From Accumulibacter sp. (GTDB lineage Bacteria > Pseudomonadota > Gammaproteobacteria > Burkholderiales > Rhodocyclaceae): a stretch of 36,192 nucleotides of DNA. The first letter of the stretch is position 1. The number at the start of each line of letters is the position of its first letter. Positions 9,401 through 15,321 of this stretch are shown in pieces. The notes under the pieces were generated by a model that worked only from the letters and a program-made list of their open reading frames with translations, was not told the origin of the DNA and made no database searches. The stretch is taken from positions 1 to 36,192 of the forward strand of contig JAITNL010000100.1 in NCBI GenBank assembly GCA_031290495.1. Direction: 5' to 3'. The translations under genes were made by a program, and so were the position numbers.

Positions 9401-10042
9401 CGGCGTGACGCTATTCGATATGCTGGTATTTGTAGATACTGTCGTACAGGCGGCTGTAGTACATGAACACCACCGCAGCAGCGCGGGCACCGGATGGGCT
9501 TCGCTCGGGGCCGTCTGGGTGACGCAGTATTTCATGGTGTTGTCGGTGCAATACTCGCCGGCTTCGACGGTGTAGTAAAACGCGCCGATATTCACCAGGT
9601 TCGCCGTCTTGGTCAGAGGATATTGGACGCCGTAACCGTCCATTTTCACCTTTTTCCAGTCATCCGTTTCCGCGGCGGTCTGGCTGGGGTAGGTGGTCGT
9701 GTCGAGCGCGCCGGCGGCGGTGAAGTATTTGGGCGGGGCGTAGGTGACTTTGGGGTTGTAGGCAACGCCGTTGAAGTCCGGATTGAAGCGCTGGTGCGGG
9801 AATTTGTCCTCGCTCACAGCGGCCCAGTCGGGAAGGTAATCCCAGTCCATGCTCCAGGAATCGTCCATGATGAACATGATATTGGGTTTGATTTGCATCG
9901 AGATGGCCCCGGAAAGCGGTTCCGTCGCCAGTTCGGTCAAGCCGCCGAACGCGGGGAGCGCGAGCAGCGGCGCGGCCAGCAGACTCGCCAGCCGGGCGGC
10001 GCGGGAGGGGGAGAAGGAACGGGATATGTTGGTTGTTTTCAT
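3494..10042 (-). CDS. pilY1: PilY1-like type IV pilus tip adhesin/biogenesis protein, enlarged and cysteine-rich
   Basis: Exported protein of about 2182 residues, roughly twice Pseudomonas aeruginosa PilY1. Start chosen at ATG 10042 (MKTTNISRSF), with a GAGG Shine-Dalgarno 8 bases upstream and a signal peptide (about 1-33). A longer open frame upstream is a shadow of pilX. A von Willebrand A-type region begins at about 53, with a MIDAS-like D60-x-S62-x-S64 in FIMDDSWSM. Residues about 570-715 are unusually rich in Thr, Lys and Arg. Residues about 720-1360 are a low-complexity Thr/Ser/Cys-rich expansion with about 38 cysteines. VWA-like sequence resumes afterwards (VAQYYFLND). From about 1655 to the end is the PilY1 beta-propeller, with SVLGDIVNSEAAYV, YVGANDGMLHAF and GDGDGKGHLFVLD. 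PilY1 sits at the pilus tip and affects extension, adhesion and surface sensing. It is last in the minor-pilin operon. The function of the cysteine-rich insert is unknown. Confidence 0.92.
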   Translation of the reverse strand: MKTTNISRSFSPSRAARLASLLAAPLLALPAFGGLTELATEPLSGAISMQIKPNIMFIMDDSWSMDWDYLPDWAAVSEDKFPHQRFNPDFNGVAYNPKVTYAPPKYFTAAGALDTTTYPSQTAAETDDWKKVKMDGYGVQYPLTKTANLVNIGAFYYTVEAGEYCTDNTMKYCVTQTAPSEAHPVPALLRWCSCTTAACTTVSTNTSISNSVTPTAGKCQATKIDALTGIGALPTYTQSRMPAPRRSRLAITGTVSTTVTNITVDGKGILSGPVGPTTVPATMAQAVINSINACTYKRTGTCGIAGYRAELAYGSTTALIIHAPGKTASKPILTGKTGTMAFAETAAAAAFARPSSANYVVGEGAVAYVNQAPGENLRTVIESSVNEYPKAATRDCAGATCTYAEEMTNYANWWAYYRTRMQAMKSAASRSFEPIDEKYRIGYFTINNNNSKPGVNKPGYDFQNIAEFSGTQKKDWYDKLFAAIPVDGANTPLRVALSNAGRIYAGLLNKLNGVDVIDPMQYFCQSNSTILSTDGYWNEGAGFKVDGKTLVGDQDGPDKKEPSGLSVIRPQLDAGSGYMMRRTRTLKKTLTPTLQTWHRKMTTQWYVDITKWKKQARNVAQYKSSTLQKRTATIQTRTIGLQYSYKGIDNGGYWADTKNKPIEITAPLLTRTGTAQIKTGTLYVSTQSVMMKKESHLVRTTSTMQATVKQRQQQIVQPMKREKIDGSWVGPTPVDECKTVTSKVECTVAATTGTEEGWYDVATCIESGGNSVTTGEGTDSVSTTYYKRILCRDKTTTTNESPCIAASSTGYTKTCAGINPVVDYPSSCSPDATRGVACRYAPWTEAPWNSSAEWVQDDLCSPSQESAGKYDVSTIRLCQNTGWTPATVATGPCVESATVKCTYSYVITDNTDYPNCPGAAAANYTNLTSKECNVAWSTGTAANEYYVTAASGTCTIKSEGKDRVDCEYGLYTETWVNSTVCPASTPMSTGVTNGTTYTGPARECDVTWSGNYHFVEEASCVSTDTCIAQWGNWTNQPGATPSCTSTTTDTNAATGRLCKYQSAPAFSNGTCPDGGAWSSSAPSTALLAAGTHAPIIQCQEKAFEESDWSNVSSCTPYSDHPATECRYSAWGNVVTGACPADQSALPAFTPGNTLAAGTTYDVATRYTCENVLSNDWVYTVQNDPECADTAHFSCSNFLETEKVTDANYPGFDPAHLPNETGKTFREETATDWEPVSTVVPAATAANPSPVSSVGVCVPGTVNGVTTKCTYHKPGASAAFAVATCANEDASDANNGVKTTCSGDAWTAWCYINGTATPQCAAPKTCEAGTNATSFLQTECTDGAGTPTPDTLADVAQYYFLNDLRTEELGNCTPGSTGVGDVCANGNTQYGQNMTTYTLGLGVSGVMQYQANYKVAVPDKPDDPTATAGDYYSVAHGTYARPADGVCSWQEYGDCNWPKPISNEQTTVDDLWHTAVNGRGTYFSADNPASVAAGISTALEEVLAKDGALASITVDRSALTEDDNKPKSGAFQVSFSSGSWTGDVQRWDLGGSIGDLAKTLTWSAKNLLDGRDYASRTIHFFAPDSDDNLKPFVWGNLTEEQQKFFKKPHIEGLAQLCTTETTCLLPAEHDNAGGEHLVNFLRGERGNEGQSNEPSKYFRQRASVLGDIVNSEAAYVQQPLWTYVDRGYSNFRASMLSREGMIYVGANDGMLHAFKTSNGREEWAYVPTFLLPGLYQLADKNYTSRHQFFADGTPVMGDICTENCAPNATGTVTWKTILVAGVNRGGKGYYALDVTDPAHPKGLWEFTDPNLGYSYGNPLITKLTDGRWVALLTSGYNNTGDGDGKGHLFVLDAHSGEKLKEIVTSEGNVVTPNGVAKITAWANYPMLNNTALWVYGGDLLGNVWRFDLNDIADYGDSKIVGDARLLATLKDSKLNAQPVTTRPELGLVKNNHVVFVGTGQLLGAPDLVTEEIHSVYAIKDRWLGVIEDASSYGYGNPRSSKTAKACVNPSDTACPNFVEQIMQDGGLCPSGNPYCVTDDPIVKISKNLVDWGTKDGWYVDFIADGERVNTTMKLLQGTLVLMTNKPQSGACVPAGVSYVYFLDYETGGYVGNEVDEDGNGFAGGKWGDFLVTSPVFVQNPDGSIGIVAQGDGSGADFIGDRNVPFGDPGDNVRRLSWRELVIE

Positions 10043-10071
10043 GGCAGTTTCCTCAGCTGATGCGTCCGCGA

Positions 10072-10695
10072 TCAAAGCGCGAGAACGGTTTGCGTGTACA
10101 CAACGGTGTTGCGCGGGCCTTTGACCCGACTGGTGATGCGGTAGTAAACCTGGATGTATTCGGGCAGGGGTTCGCCGCCAGCGGAGTAACTGCTGCCGGA
10201 ACTTCCAAGCGGTGGTTTGGAGCAGTTGGCTTCTTTCTGGGGATCGGCGTCTTTTACAGGCCCTGCCCGTTCGCACAGGCGATGCACGATGTAGGTGACG
10301 GTGTTGCCGGAACCGTCCGTTGTGCCGGGGGCGCTGCGCGGCAGTAGAGAATCGTAGAAGGCGTCCCATTTCTGGCCGCTCTCAGGATCAGGATCGACGC
10401 GTTTGGCCCAGTAGTGGATTTTGTTCGCGGCATCCTCAATGTCGACGTTCAGCCCGGACAGCGCCCGTGGTCTGAGCCAGACGAGCGCTTCTTCCATGCC
10501 GCGTTCGGCGGAAAGTACCGCCGATTCGCGGAACGCGAGGTTGCCGGAGATCAGGTTGGTCATGTTGACCGAACGGATCAGCGAGAGCGCCGAGAGCGTC
10601 ATGGCGATCAGGACGACCAGGGCGATGATCAGGACGACGCCGGATTGTCTGGCCGGGCCGATTGGGCCGATCCGGATTTTGCTTGAGGTGTTCAT
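10072..10695 (-). CDS. pilX: PilX-family minor pilin
   Basis: Minor pilin of about 207 residues, part of the priming/tip complex of the type IV pilus. Start ATG 10695 (MNTSSKIRIG) has GGAG 8 bases upstream and overlaps the pilW stop as ATGA; upstream in-frame ATGs at 10701 and 10713 are less well placed. The prepilin leader is about 19 residues with a cleavage site QSG/VVLII, followed by a hydrophobic helix (about 20-42). It lacks Glu at mature position 5, which is common in PilX. The C-terminal half holds cysteines and ends in a strand-rich YIQVYYRITSRV segment. The stop lies 29 bases before pilY1, consistent with the known PilX-PilY1 partnership. Confidence 0.88.
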   Translation of the reverse strand: MNTSSKIRIGPIGPARQSGVVLIIALVVLIAMTLSALSLIRSVNMTNLISGNLAFRESAVLSAERGMEEALVWLRPRALSGLNVDIEDAANKIHYWAKRVDPDPESGQKWDAFYDSLLPRSAPGTTDGSGNTVTYIVHRLCERAGPVKDADPQKEANCSKPPLGSSGSSYSAGGEPLPEYIQVYYRITSRVKGPRNTVVYTQTVLAL

Positions 10696-12083
10696 GAACA
10701 TGTCTCCATCCATGGAATGTTGCGCAGCGGTATGACGGTTTCGTACACTTGATAGCGGTAGTGCCGCCAGTCGTCGGGGGCGTCGGGATTGCTCAGATCG
10801 ATCGGATTGCCAACCGTGGCGGCGTGGCCCGTGGCCGGATCGATGTCGACACTGCCCGTCCAGGTCGGAGCGACGGTGGTCGTTGTCTCGCTTCTGTCCC
10901 ATTCGCCGTTGCGGGCGGCCAGCGCCAGGCGTATCGCTGAGACGCGCGCCCATCGGCACGCGAACTCGCTCTGGTCCCGCGCGTCGGACAGGTCTTCTTT
11001 TTTCGGTGTTGCCCGATCCCAAACGTTGACGCCGCTTCGCGGGGAGTGAGTGTCGCGGCCATATTGCGCCTTGAGGCTGACGATGCCGTTGGCAACGACG
11101 ATCCAGTTGCCGACGTCGGAACAGATGGTGATCGCGTAATCGCAGGTGGTAAGGTTGCCGCCCCGCACGGCGTAGCCGATGATTTTTGGCTCATGGCCGA
11201 AATTGAACAGGCTTCCGGAGCTGACCTTGCCGATACCCGATACTTTTACCCATTGGGAGACGTCGCTGTCGCCGCCTTTTTCGCTTGTCGTTTCGCCGTC
11301 ACCGTCACCGCCAGATTCGCCTTCGCCCGATTCGCCGCCGCCGCCTTCACCGCTGCCGCTGCCTTCGCCGCCTTCACCGCTGCCGTCGCCACCCGATCCG
11401 CTGCCGCCTTCCGGCTCTTGCGGCGACGCGCCGACCCACACGACCTTGCTCATGACCAGCGCGCAGTCAGGGTCAGGCGTCAGGGGCGCGGCGACGACCC
11501 AATCGTTGATCTTGAAATGGCTGACGGATGAAATGCCGAACAGATCGATGTTCGACGCTGACGTGTCGACGATGGTCTCGCCTTCGGGAGCGCCCGCGCC
11601 GCTGCCATAAACGACGAGCAGGGTGTCGGTGTTCGCGTCGGCGGCGGGAATCAGCGACGAATTGATCGTTACCGGCGCGAGAACTGGCAGGTTAACGCCG
11701 GGCGTTGCGTTGAACGTCAGCGGGCAGCCGAGGATGTTGAGCGCGTTGAAGCCGTAGCCGCCTTGTTTGACGTCGCGCTGTACGGCATAGATCGCCAGCG
11801 CGCCGTTGTTTTGCGAGTCGCCGGAGCCGGTGGTCATGCGCTTCTGCGCTTCCGAGGTACGCGCCACCTGCATGATAACGAGTACGCCAATCATGCCAAT
11901 GACCAGGGCGACCATGATTTCAACGAGCGAGAAGCCGCGATTGGCGCGCTTCATCTTCGCCGTTTCCATAACCGCCCTCCCCTTCCCGCGCACGCGCGAA
12001 TCCAGGTTTTCCGCCACCGCCGCCGGATGGATTTCCGCTGGCGCGGAAACGACGGGGGATGATGAAAAATACATCTGTGTCAT
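10692..12083 (-). CDS. pilW: PilW-family minor pilin with unusually long leader
   Basis: Minor pilin of the PilW family. The mature N-terminus is G/FSLVEIMVALVIGMIGVLV with Glu5, followed by a globular domain with several cysteines. An acidic Gly/Ser/Glu/Asp tract of about 50 residues (near 11268-11420) interrupts it. Two starts are credible. ATG 12083 overlaps the pilV stop as ATGA and has GAGG 8 bases upstream, but gives a 50-residue leader before the cleavage glycine. ATG 11969 (METAKMKRANRG) has a strong GGGGAGGG site and gives a normal 12-residue leader. The extra leader is encoded by a degenerate palindromic repeat (11981-12055). I give the longer form; the internal start may produce the working prepilin. 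Confidence 0.85.
   Translation of the reverse strand: MTQMYFSSSPVVSAPAEIHPAAVAENLDSRVRGKGRAVMETAKMKRANRGFSLVEIMVALVIGMIGVLVIMQVARTSEAQKRMTTGSGDSQNNGALAIYAVQRDVKQGGYGFNALNILGCPLTFNATPGVNLPVLAPVTINSSLIPAADANTDTLLVVYGSGAGAPEGETIVDTSASNIDLFGISSVSHFKINDWVVAAPLTPDPDCALVMSKVVWVGASPQEPEGGSGSGGDGSGEGGEGSGSGEGGGGESGEGESGGDGDGETTSEKGGDSDVSQWVKVSGIGKVSSGSLFNFGHEPKIIGYAVRGGNLTTCDYAITICSDVGNWIVVANGIVSLKAQYGRDTHSPRSGVNVWDRATPKKEDLSDARDQSEFACRWARVSAIRLALAARNGEWDRSETTTTVAPTWTGSVDIDPATGHAATVGNPIDLSNPDAPDDWRHYRYQVYETVIPLRNIPWMETCS
11981..12055. repeat. Degenerate palindromic repeat inside the pilW leader
   Basis: The two arms resemble the common intergenic palindrome with ends like TTCCCGCG..GCG..GAATCC. On the plus strand the left arm is CTTCCCGCGCACGCGCGAAT (11982-12001) and the right arm lies at 12028-12055 (GGATTTCCGC then GCGGAAACGACGG). 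A spacer of about 24 bp lies between. A related half-element is at 14008-14043. Here it is translated in frame as part of the PilW leader. Confidence 0.6.
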
Positions 12084-12580
12084 GTCGGATTCCTCGATAT
12101 CTGCGAGGTGACGATGTGGCGATGCCGTTCGCATTGGGGCATCGACGGGGTTCTCCAGTACAGCGTAATTTCCACTTCGCCGTTTTTTACGTCGCCATCG
12201 CCGTTGACGCTGACTTCGGGGAGGGTGGAAGAGGAATCGCCTTCGCAGCTGCCCGATTCGTCTTCCGCGTCGACGGCGCAGGGAACGCCGGGAAGCCCTT
12301 GTTTGGCAAAGGCGCAAACGTCTTCCAGCCATTCTTTGTAACTGTCGCCGTCAGGCGATTCAAAGGCGGCTTTCATGGTGTCGATGTCGCCGCCGTTGGC
12401 CCACATCTGGCCGATCAGCCGGTTGGCCAGCAGCGCGGCTTTGGTGCGCAGCTGCGCGTCGGCGGCCATTTTGATCGAGGTGGCCTGAATGCCGACGACG
12501 GTCAGGATGCCGAGCGAGAAAATCAGGATGGCGATCAGCGCTTCAAGCAGCATGACGCCGGATTGGAATCGTTGGTTCAA
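12080..12580 (-). CDS. pilV: PilV-family minor pilin
   Basis: Minor pilin of about 166 residues. I chose the TTG at 12580, giving MNQRFQSG/VMLLEALIAIL: an 8-residue leader, cleavage after Gly and Glu at mature position 5. The TTG overlaps the fimT stop as TTGA, in line with the other junctions of this operon, and follows a G-rich Shine-Dalgarno-like run. A GTG at 12595 is an alternative; the longer frame upstream is a fimT shadow. After the hydrophobic helix come a helical domain and an acidic, Ser-rich stretch (DAEDESGSCEGDSSS) with cysteines. Its stop overlaps the pilW start by 4 bp. The family is recognised from the leader, the MLLEALIAILIFSLG motif and the gene order. Confidence 0.87.
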   Translation of the reverse strand: MNQRFQSGVMLLEALIAILIFSLGILTVVGIQATSIKMAADAQLRTKAALLANRLIGQMWANGGDIDTMKAAFESPDGDSYKEWLEDVCAFAKQGLPGVPCAVDAEDESGSCEGDSSSTLPEVSVNGDGDVKNGEVEITLYWRTPSMPQCERHRHIVTSQISRNPT

Positions 12581-13239
12581 TTGGTCCCCCCACACGCTTG
12601 CGCGTCGCCGCTCAACGCTGGATCGCACATGCGAATACTGCCGCCGCTGCTGATTTCGACGCGCAGACAACGCGGCTTCCCGCCGCTTCCACCGTTCGCT
12701 GAAACACAGTCGTCTTCGCCGTCGGCGCCGTAAACGTCGATGACCGTGCCCGCGCCGCCGGTGGCGGGAGCGATGAGACGCCCCAGACCGTTGAAGGTGA
12801 AAAGATTCGCGCGCGCGTCGATGACGGTTTTGTCGCCGCCGGCCTGGGTTCCGTCGTGCGACTGGATGACGTGGGACACCGCGTCTTCGTCGTCGTCATC
12901 GTCATCGTCCGGAGAATCGTCGGCGCATACGCCGGCGGCGTCGCTGACGACCCAGTGCGGCCCGGCGCTGTTCAGCGAACAGCTGGCGTCGAGCAAGGCG
13001 GTCAGTTGGAAGTGCATGGCGGCGTTTCTTTTGAGGGCTTCGGCGCGCGCGAGCTGCAATCCGGACACGAGCGATTCGGTCGCGCCGCGAATCCCCATGT
13101 TCCGAATCCAGAGCGAGAAATTCGGCACGGCCAGCGTGATGAGGATCGCCATCAGGGCAACCCCGATCATCAGCTCGAGCAGGGTGAATCCCAGATTGAA
13201 CCGGAACGATCGGAACGACCGGAACGGGAAACTCAACAT
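12577..13239 (-). CDS. fimT: FimT/FimU/GspH-type minor pseudopilin
   Basis: Minor pilin of about 220 residues. Start ATG 13239 (MLSFPFRSF) overlaps the pilE stop by 7 bp. The leader is about 17 residues, cleaved at NLG/FTLLELMIGVALMAILITLAVPNF with Glu5; the GspH/FimT signature continues as SLVSGLQLARAEALKRNAAMHFQ. An acidic run DDSPDDDDDDDEDA sits near residue 115, encoded by a run of GTC/ATC-like triplets on the plus strand. The C-terminus has CLRVEISSGGSIRMCDP, a typical FimU/FimT ending with a cysteine pair. In other type IV pilus systems FimU/FimT belongs to the initiation complex with PilV, PilW, PilX and PilE. The leader contains SF-R repeats from a short tandem DNA repeat. Confidence 0.88.
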   Translation of the reverse strand: MLSFPFRSFRSFRFNLGFTLLELMIGVALMAILITLAVPNFSLWIRNMGIRGATESLVSGLQLARAEALKRNAAMHFQLTALLDASCSLNSAGPHWVVSDAAGVCADDSPDDDDDDDEDAVSHVIQSHDGTQAGGDKTVIDARANLFTFNGLGRLIAPATGGAGTVIDVYGADGEDDCVSANGGSGGKPRCLRVEISSGGSIRMCDPALSGDAQACGGTN

Positions 13240-13688
13240 ATCCCGCCCTTTTTGGTGACCCAGCAGTTGTTGGGGTTGTGCGCGCTCCAGCCGCTGACGC
13301 CGGAAATGTTCGTCGTCCGGCTCTCGCGGCCGTTGCTGTTCAGCGTGACGGTGTACGTGAAGCCGGCCATCGAATTTTTGCCGGTCGCGGTCAGGGGAAG
13401 AGCGCCCGACGAGTCGCAAGCAAACTCAAAGTTATCGGCGCCGTCATTGACATCGCCAAGATAGTCGTCCTTGCAGGCGTAGCAGTCAGCGTAGGTATGG
13501 TTGTCCTGATAGCACTGCTCCACCTTGACCAGCAGGGACGAAAGCCCGCTGACGGCTTCCATGATCTTCCCGCGCCTGACGTAGTCCACGTAAGAGGGAA
13601 TCGCAATCGCCGAGAGAATGGCGATGATGCCGATCACGATCATGAGTTCGATCAACGTGAAGCCGTGGCATTGGTCTTTGTGAAGCAT
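13233..13688 (-). CDS. pilE: PilE-type type IV pilin-like protein (first gene of operon)
   Basis: Pilin-like protein of 151 residues. The leader is MLHKDQCHG/FTLIELMIVIGIIAILSAIAIPSYVDYVRR, with cleavage after G9 and Glu at mature position 5, followed by the long hydrophobic N-terminal helix. The C-terminal domain has cysteines at CYACKDD, FACDSS and near the end (NNCWVTKKGGIC), fitting a pilin disulfide loop. ATG 13688 has AGGA 8 bases upstream. The architecture matches minor pilin PilE better than a major pilin because it heads the fimT-pilV-pilW-pilX-pilY1 run. The operon promoter should lie in 13689-13800, but I could not identify one with confidence, nor a sigma-54 site. Confidence 0.87.
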   Translation of the reverse strand: MLHKDQCHGFTLIELMIVIGIIAILSAIAIPSYVDYVRRGKIMEAVSGLSSLLVKVEQCYQDNHTYADCYACKDDYLGDVNDGADNFEFACDSSGALPLTATGKNSMAGFTYTVTLNSNGRESRTTNISGVSGWSAHNPNNCWVTKKGGIC

Positions 13689-13826
13689 CGTGAATGTCCT
13701 GTAAGGTGTCTGGCGAAGCGCCCATGTGTTTGTTCAAGGCTGCATCTTAGGGAGATATTTCGACGACGCAATCGCCAAACGACGTTCGGCGGATATTTCG
13801 GGATGAGCGGTTATCAATACCCCACG

Positions 13827-13854
13827 CCGTCATTCTCGCGCGCGAAAATGACGG
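13827..13854. repeat. Near-perfect 28-bp palindrome upstream of pilE
   Basis: The left arm CCGTCATTCTCGCG and right arm CGCGAAAATGACGG pair at 13 of 14 positions with no loop. The ends (CCGTCATT / AATGACGG) match those of the palindromic repeat family seen at 14019-14043. It could be a degenerate repeat or a protein-binding site for pilE control. Confidence 0.75.
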
Positions 13855-14007
13855 AAAAAACAGCGGCGGCGGCCAAGGCAATCGCATGAACGCTTTTTTT
13901 CTCAAAGTAAAGGAACGGCAGCCGGAATCCCGCCCTTTGCGCCCGTCTTTCCTCCAGAAACGGGAAATTATGGCGGTTACCACAAATAATCGTCCCCAAT
14001 GGAGGCC

Positions 14008-14050
14008 TGGAAACCTGGATTCCTGCTTTCGCAGGAATGACGGTTTTTTT
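14008..14050 (+). repeat. Dispersed repeat half-element with terminator-like hairpin
   Basis: The stem ATTCCTGC / GCAGGAAT (14019-14026 and 14031-14038) with loop TTTC is followed by GACGG and seven T at 14044-14050. The surrounding AACCTGGATTC...GGAATGACGG matches a palindromic repeat family common in proteobacterial intergenic DNA and resembles the copy in the pilW leader. It could end plus-strand transcription, though no plus-strand gene lies just upstream. Confidence 0.6.
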
Positions 14051-14160
14051 AGAGGGGGTGGTTATTTATGGGAACCGCTATAACCCGCCCTTTTTTGGGC
14101 ACTCCTGTCGCCGCGCGGCGGCGCTCATTTCAATCAGCGGCGTTTCGTACCGGGAGTATG

Positions 14161-14193
14161 GGTGCCGGATTACGCCGCTGACGCGGCTTATCC
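14161..14193. repeat. REP-like hairpin (GGATtacGCCGC...GCGGCttATCC)
   Basis: GGAT plus GCCGC at 14167-14178 pair with GCGGC and ATCC at 14183-14193, with two internal mismatches and a short loop. The form resembles dispersed 'GGATTACGCCGC' intergenic repeats known from many proteobacteria. Confidence 0.55.
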
Positions 14194-14260
14194 AACCTGC
14201 AAAACCGTGCCATGTTTCAAGCGTCCATGAATCGTTACAAAATTTCATGGGCGATGCCGA

Positions 14261-14278
14261 GGTTCGCTTTGCTCACCC
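14261..14278 (-). repeat. 18-bp element repeated at 20613-20630
   Basis: The minus strand here reads GGGTGAGCAAAGCGAACC, identical to plus-strand 20613-20630. At 20609-20635 it sits within a perfect 8-bp stem; here the flanks are degenerate. It is a short dispersed intergenic element. Confidence 0.75.
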
Positions 14279-14287
14279 TGTGCCGGG

Positions 14288-15319
14288 CTATTTTGCCCGT
14301 TTCAGGCTATCCGCTCCGGAAACATACGCGCGGAACCACGCGGCCCAGCGTGCGATTCCTTCGGCCAGCGGTGTTTGGGGCGTGAAGCCGATGTCGCGCG
14401 CCAAGTCGGCGACATCGGCGCAGGTCGCCAGTACGTCGCCCGCCTGCATCGGCAGGAAGTTCTTTTTCGCCTCGCGGCCCAGCGCCCGCTCGAGCGTTTC
14501 GATGAAGGTCATCAGTTCCACTGGCTGACGATTGCCGATGTTGTATACCCGGTAGGGCGCCTGGCTGCTGCCGGGGTCGGGGTGGGCGGCGTCGAAATCC
14601 GGGTTGGGCGCGGCGATCCGGTCGAGCACGCGCACCGTGCCTTCGGCGATATCGTCGATGTAGGTGAAATCGCGCCGCATCCTGCCGTGATTGAACACGT
14701 CGTTCGGCCGGCCTTCGAGAATCGCGCTGCTGAACAGCCACGGCGACATGTCCGGGCGTCCCCACGGCCAGTAAACGGTGAAGCAGCGCAGACCGGTCGT
14801 CGGCAGGCCGTAAAGGTGGCTGTAACTGTGCGCCATCAGCTCGTTCGATTTCTTGGTCGCGGCGTAGAGGCTGACCGGATGATTGACTTCGTCGCGCACC
14901 GAGAAAGGCATCCGCGTATTGGTCCCATAGACGCTCGAACTGCTGGCGTAAACGAGGTGCCGCACCTGGTTGCGGCGGCAGCCTTCGAGGATGTTGGCGA
15001 AACCGACGAGGTTGCTCTGAATATAAGCCTGCGGGTTGGTCAGCGAATAACGCACCCCGGCTTGCGCGGCGAGATGGACGACGCGCTCGAATCCTTCGTC
15101 GGCGAACAGCGCCGCGCTGGCCGCCGTATCGGCGATATCGACGCGCCGGAAGCTGAAACCGGAATACGTTGCGAGGTTCTCCAGCCGCGCCAGTTTGAGT
15201 TGCGGATCGTAGTAGTCGTTGAGGTTGTCGATACCGATCACCTCGTCGCCGCGTTCGAGCAACAGGCGCGCGACATACATTCCGATAAAGCCGGCCGCGC
15301 CGGTGACGAGAACTTTCAT
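14288..15319 (-). CDS. NAD-dependent epimerase, UDP-glucuronate 4-epimerase-like
   Basis: Cytoplasmic extended short-chain dehydrogenase/reductase of about 343 residues, most like UDP-glucuronate 4-epimerases (CapI/LpsL type), which make UDP-galacturonate for surface polysaccharide. Features are the Rossmann motif GAAGFIG (7-13), D31 in GIDNLNDYYD, HLAAQAGVRYS, the SSSSVYG region (about 126-132), the catalytic Y152-x3-K156 (YAATK) and RRDFTYIDDIAEG. The canonical VYGPWGRPDM motif reads VYWPWGRPDM here, with Trp184 replacing a conserved glycine. ATG 15319 lies 2 bases after the stop of the msbA-like gene, so the two are co-transcribed, pointing to LPS or capsule synthesis. Exact substrate not proven; other sugar-nucleotide epimerases are possible. 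Confidence 0.87.
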   Translation of the reverse strand: MKVLVTGAAGFIGMYVARLLLERGDEVIGIDNLNDYYDPQLKLARLENLATYSGFSFRRVDIADTAASAALFADEGFERVVHLAAQAGVRYSLTNPQAYIQSNLVGFANILEGCRRNQVRHLVYASSSSVYGTNTRMPFSVRDEVNHPVSLYAATKKSNELMAHSYSHLYGLPTTGLRCFTVYWPWGRPDMSPWLFSSAILEGRPNDVFNHGRMRRDFTYIDDIAEGTVRVLDRIAAPNPDFDAAHPDPGSSQAPYRVYNIGNRQPVELMTFIETLERALGREAKKNFLPMQAGDVLATCADVADLARDIGFTPQTPLAEGIARWAAWFRAYVSGADSLKRAK

Positions 15320-15321
15320 TG

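Larger units (their letters stand above)
13689..14287. other. Non-coding block with several palindromic repeats
   Basis: No convincing gene is present between pilE and the epimerase gene; frames here are short and lack protein character. The block contains the pilE upstream region, a near-perfect 28-bp palindrome, a repeat half-element, a REP-like hairpin, and an 18-bp motif shared with 20613-20630 in inverted orientation. It behaves like an accumulation site for small repeats. Confidence 0.7.

Noticed and set aside
4127-9466. Long open frames on the plus strand across pilY1 (for example 4127-5392, 5627-6805, 7904-9466)
   Set aside because: They lie opposite a strong gene, have shadow-like composition rich in Arg and His, and lack recognisable domains.
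10043-10369. Upstream extension of the pilY1 frame to 10369
   Set aside because: It overlaps pilX in another frame, and the signal peptide and Shine-Dalgarno fix the start at 10042.
13747-13999. Small minus-strand frames in the pilE upstream region
   Set aside because: Composition follows the palindromic repeats and there is no Shine-Dalgarno or domain support.
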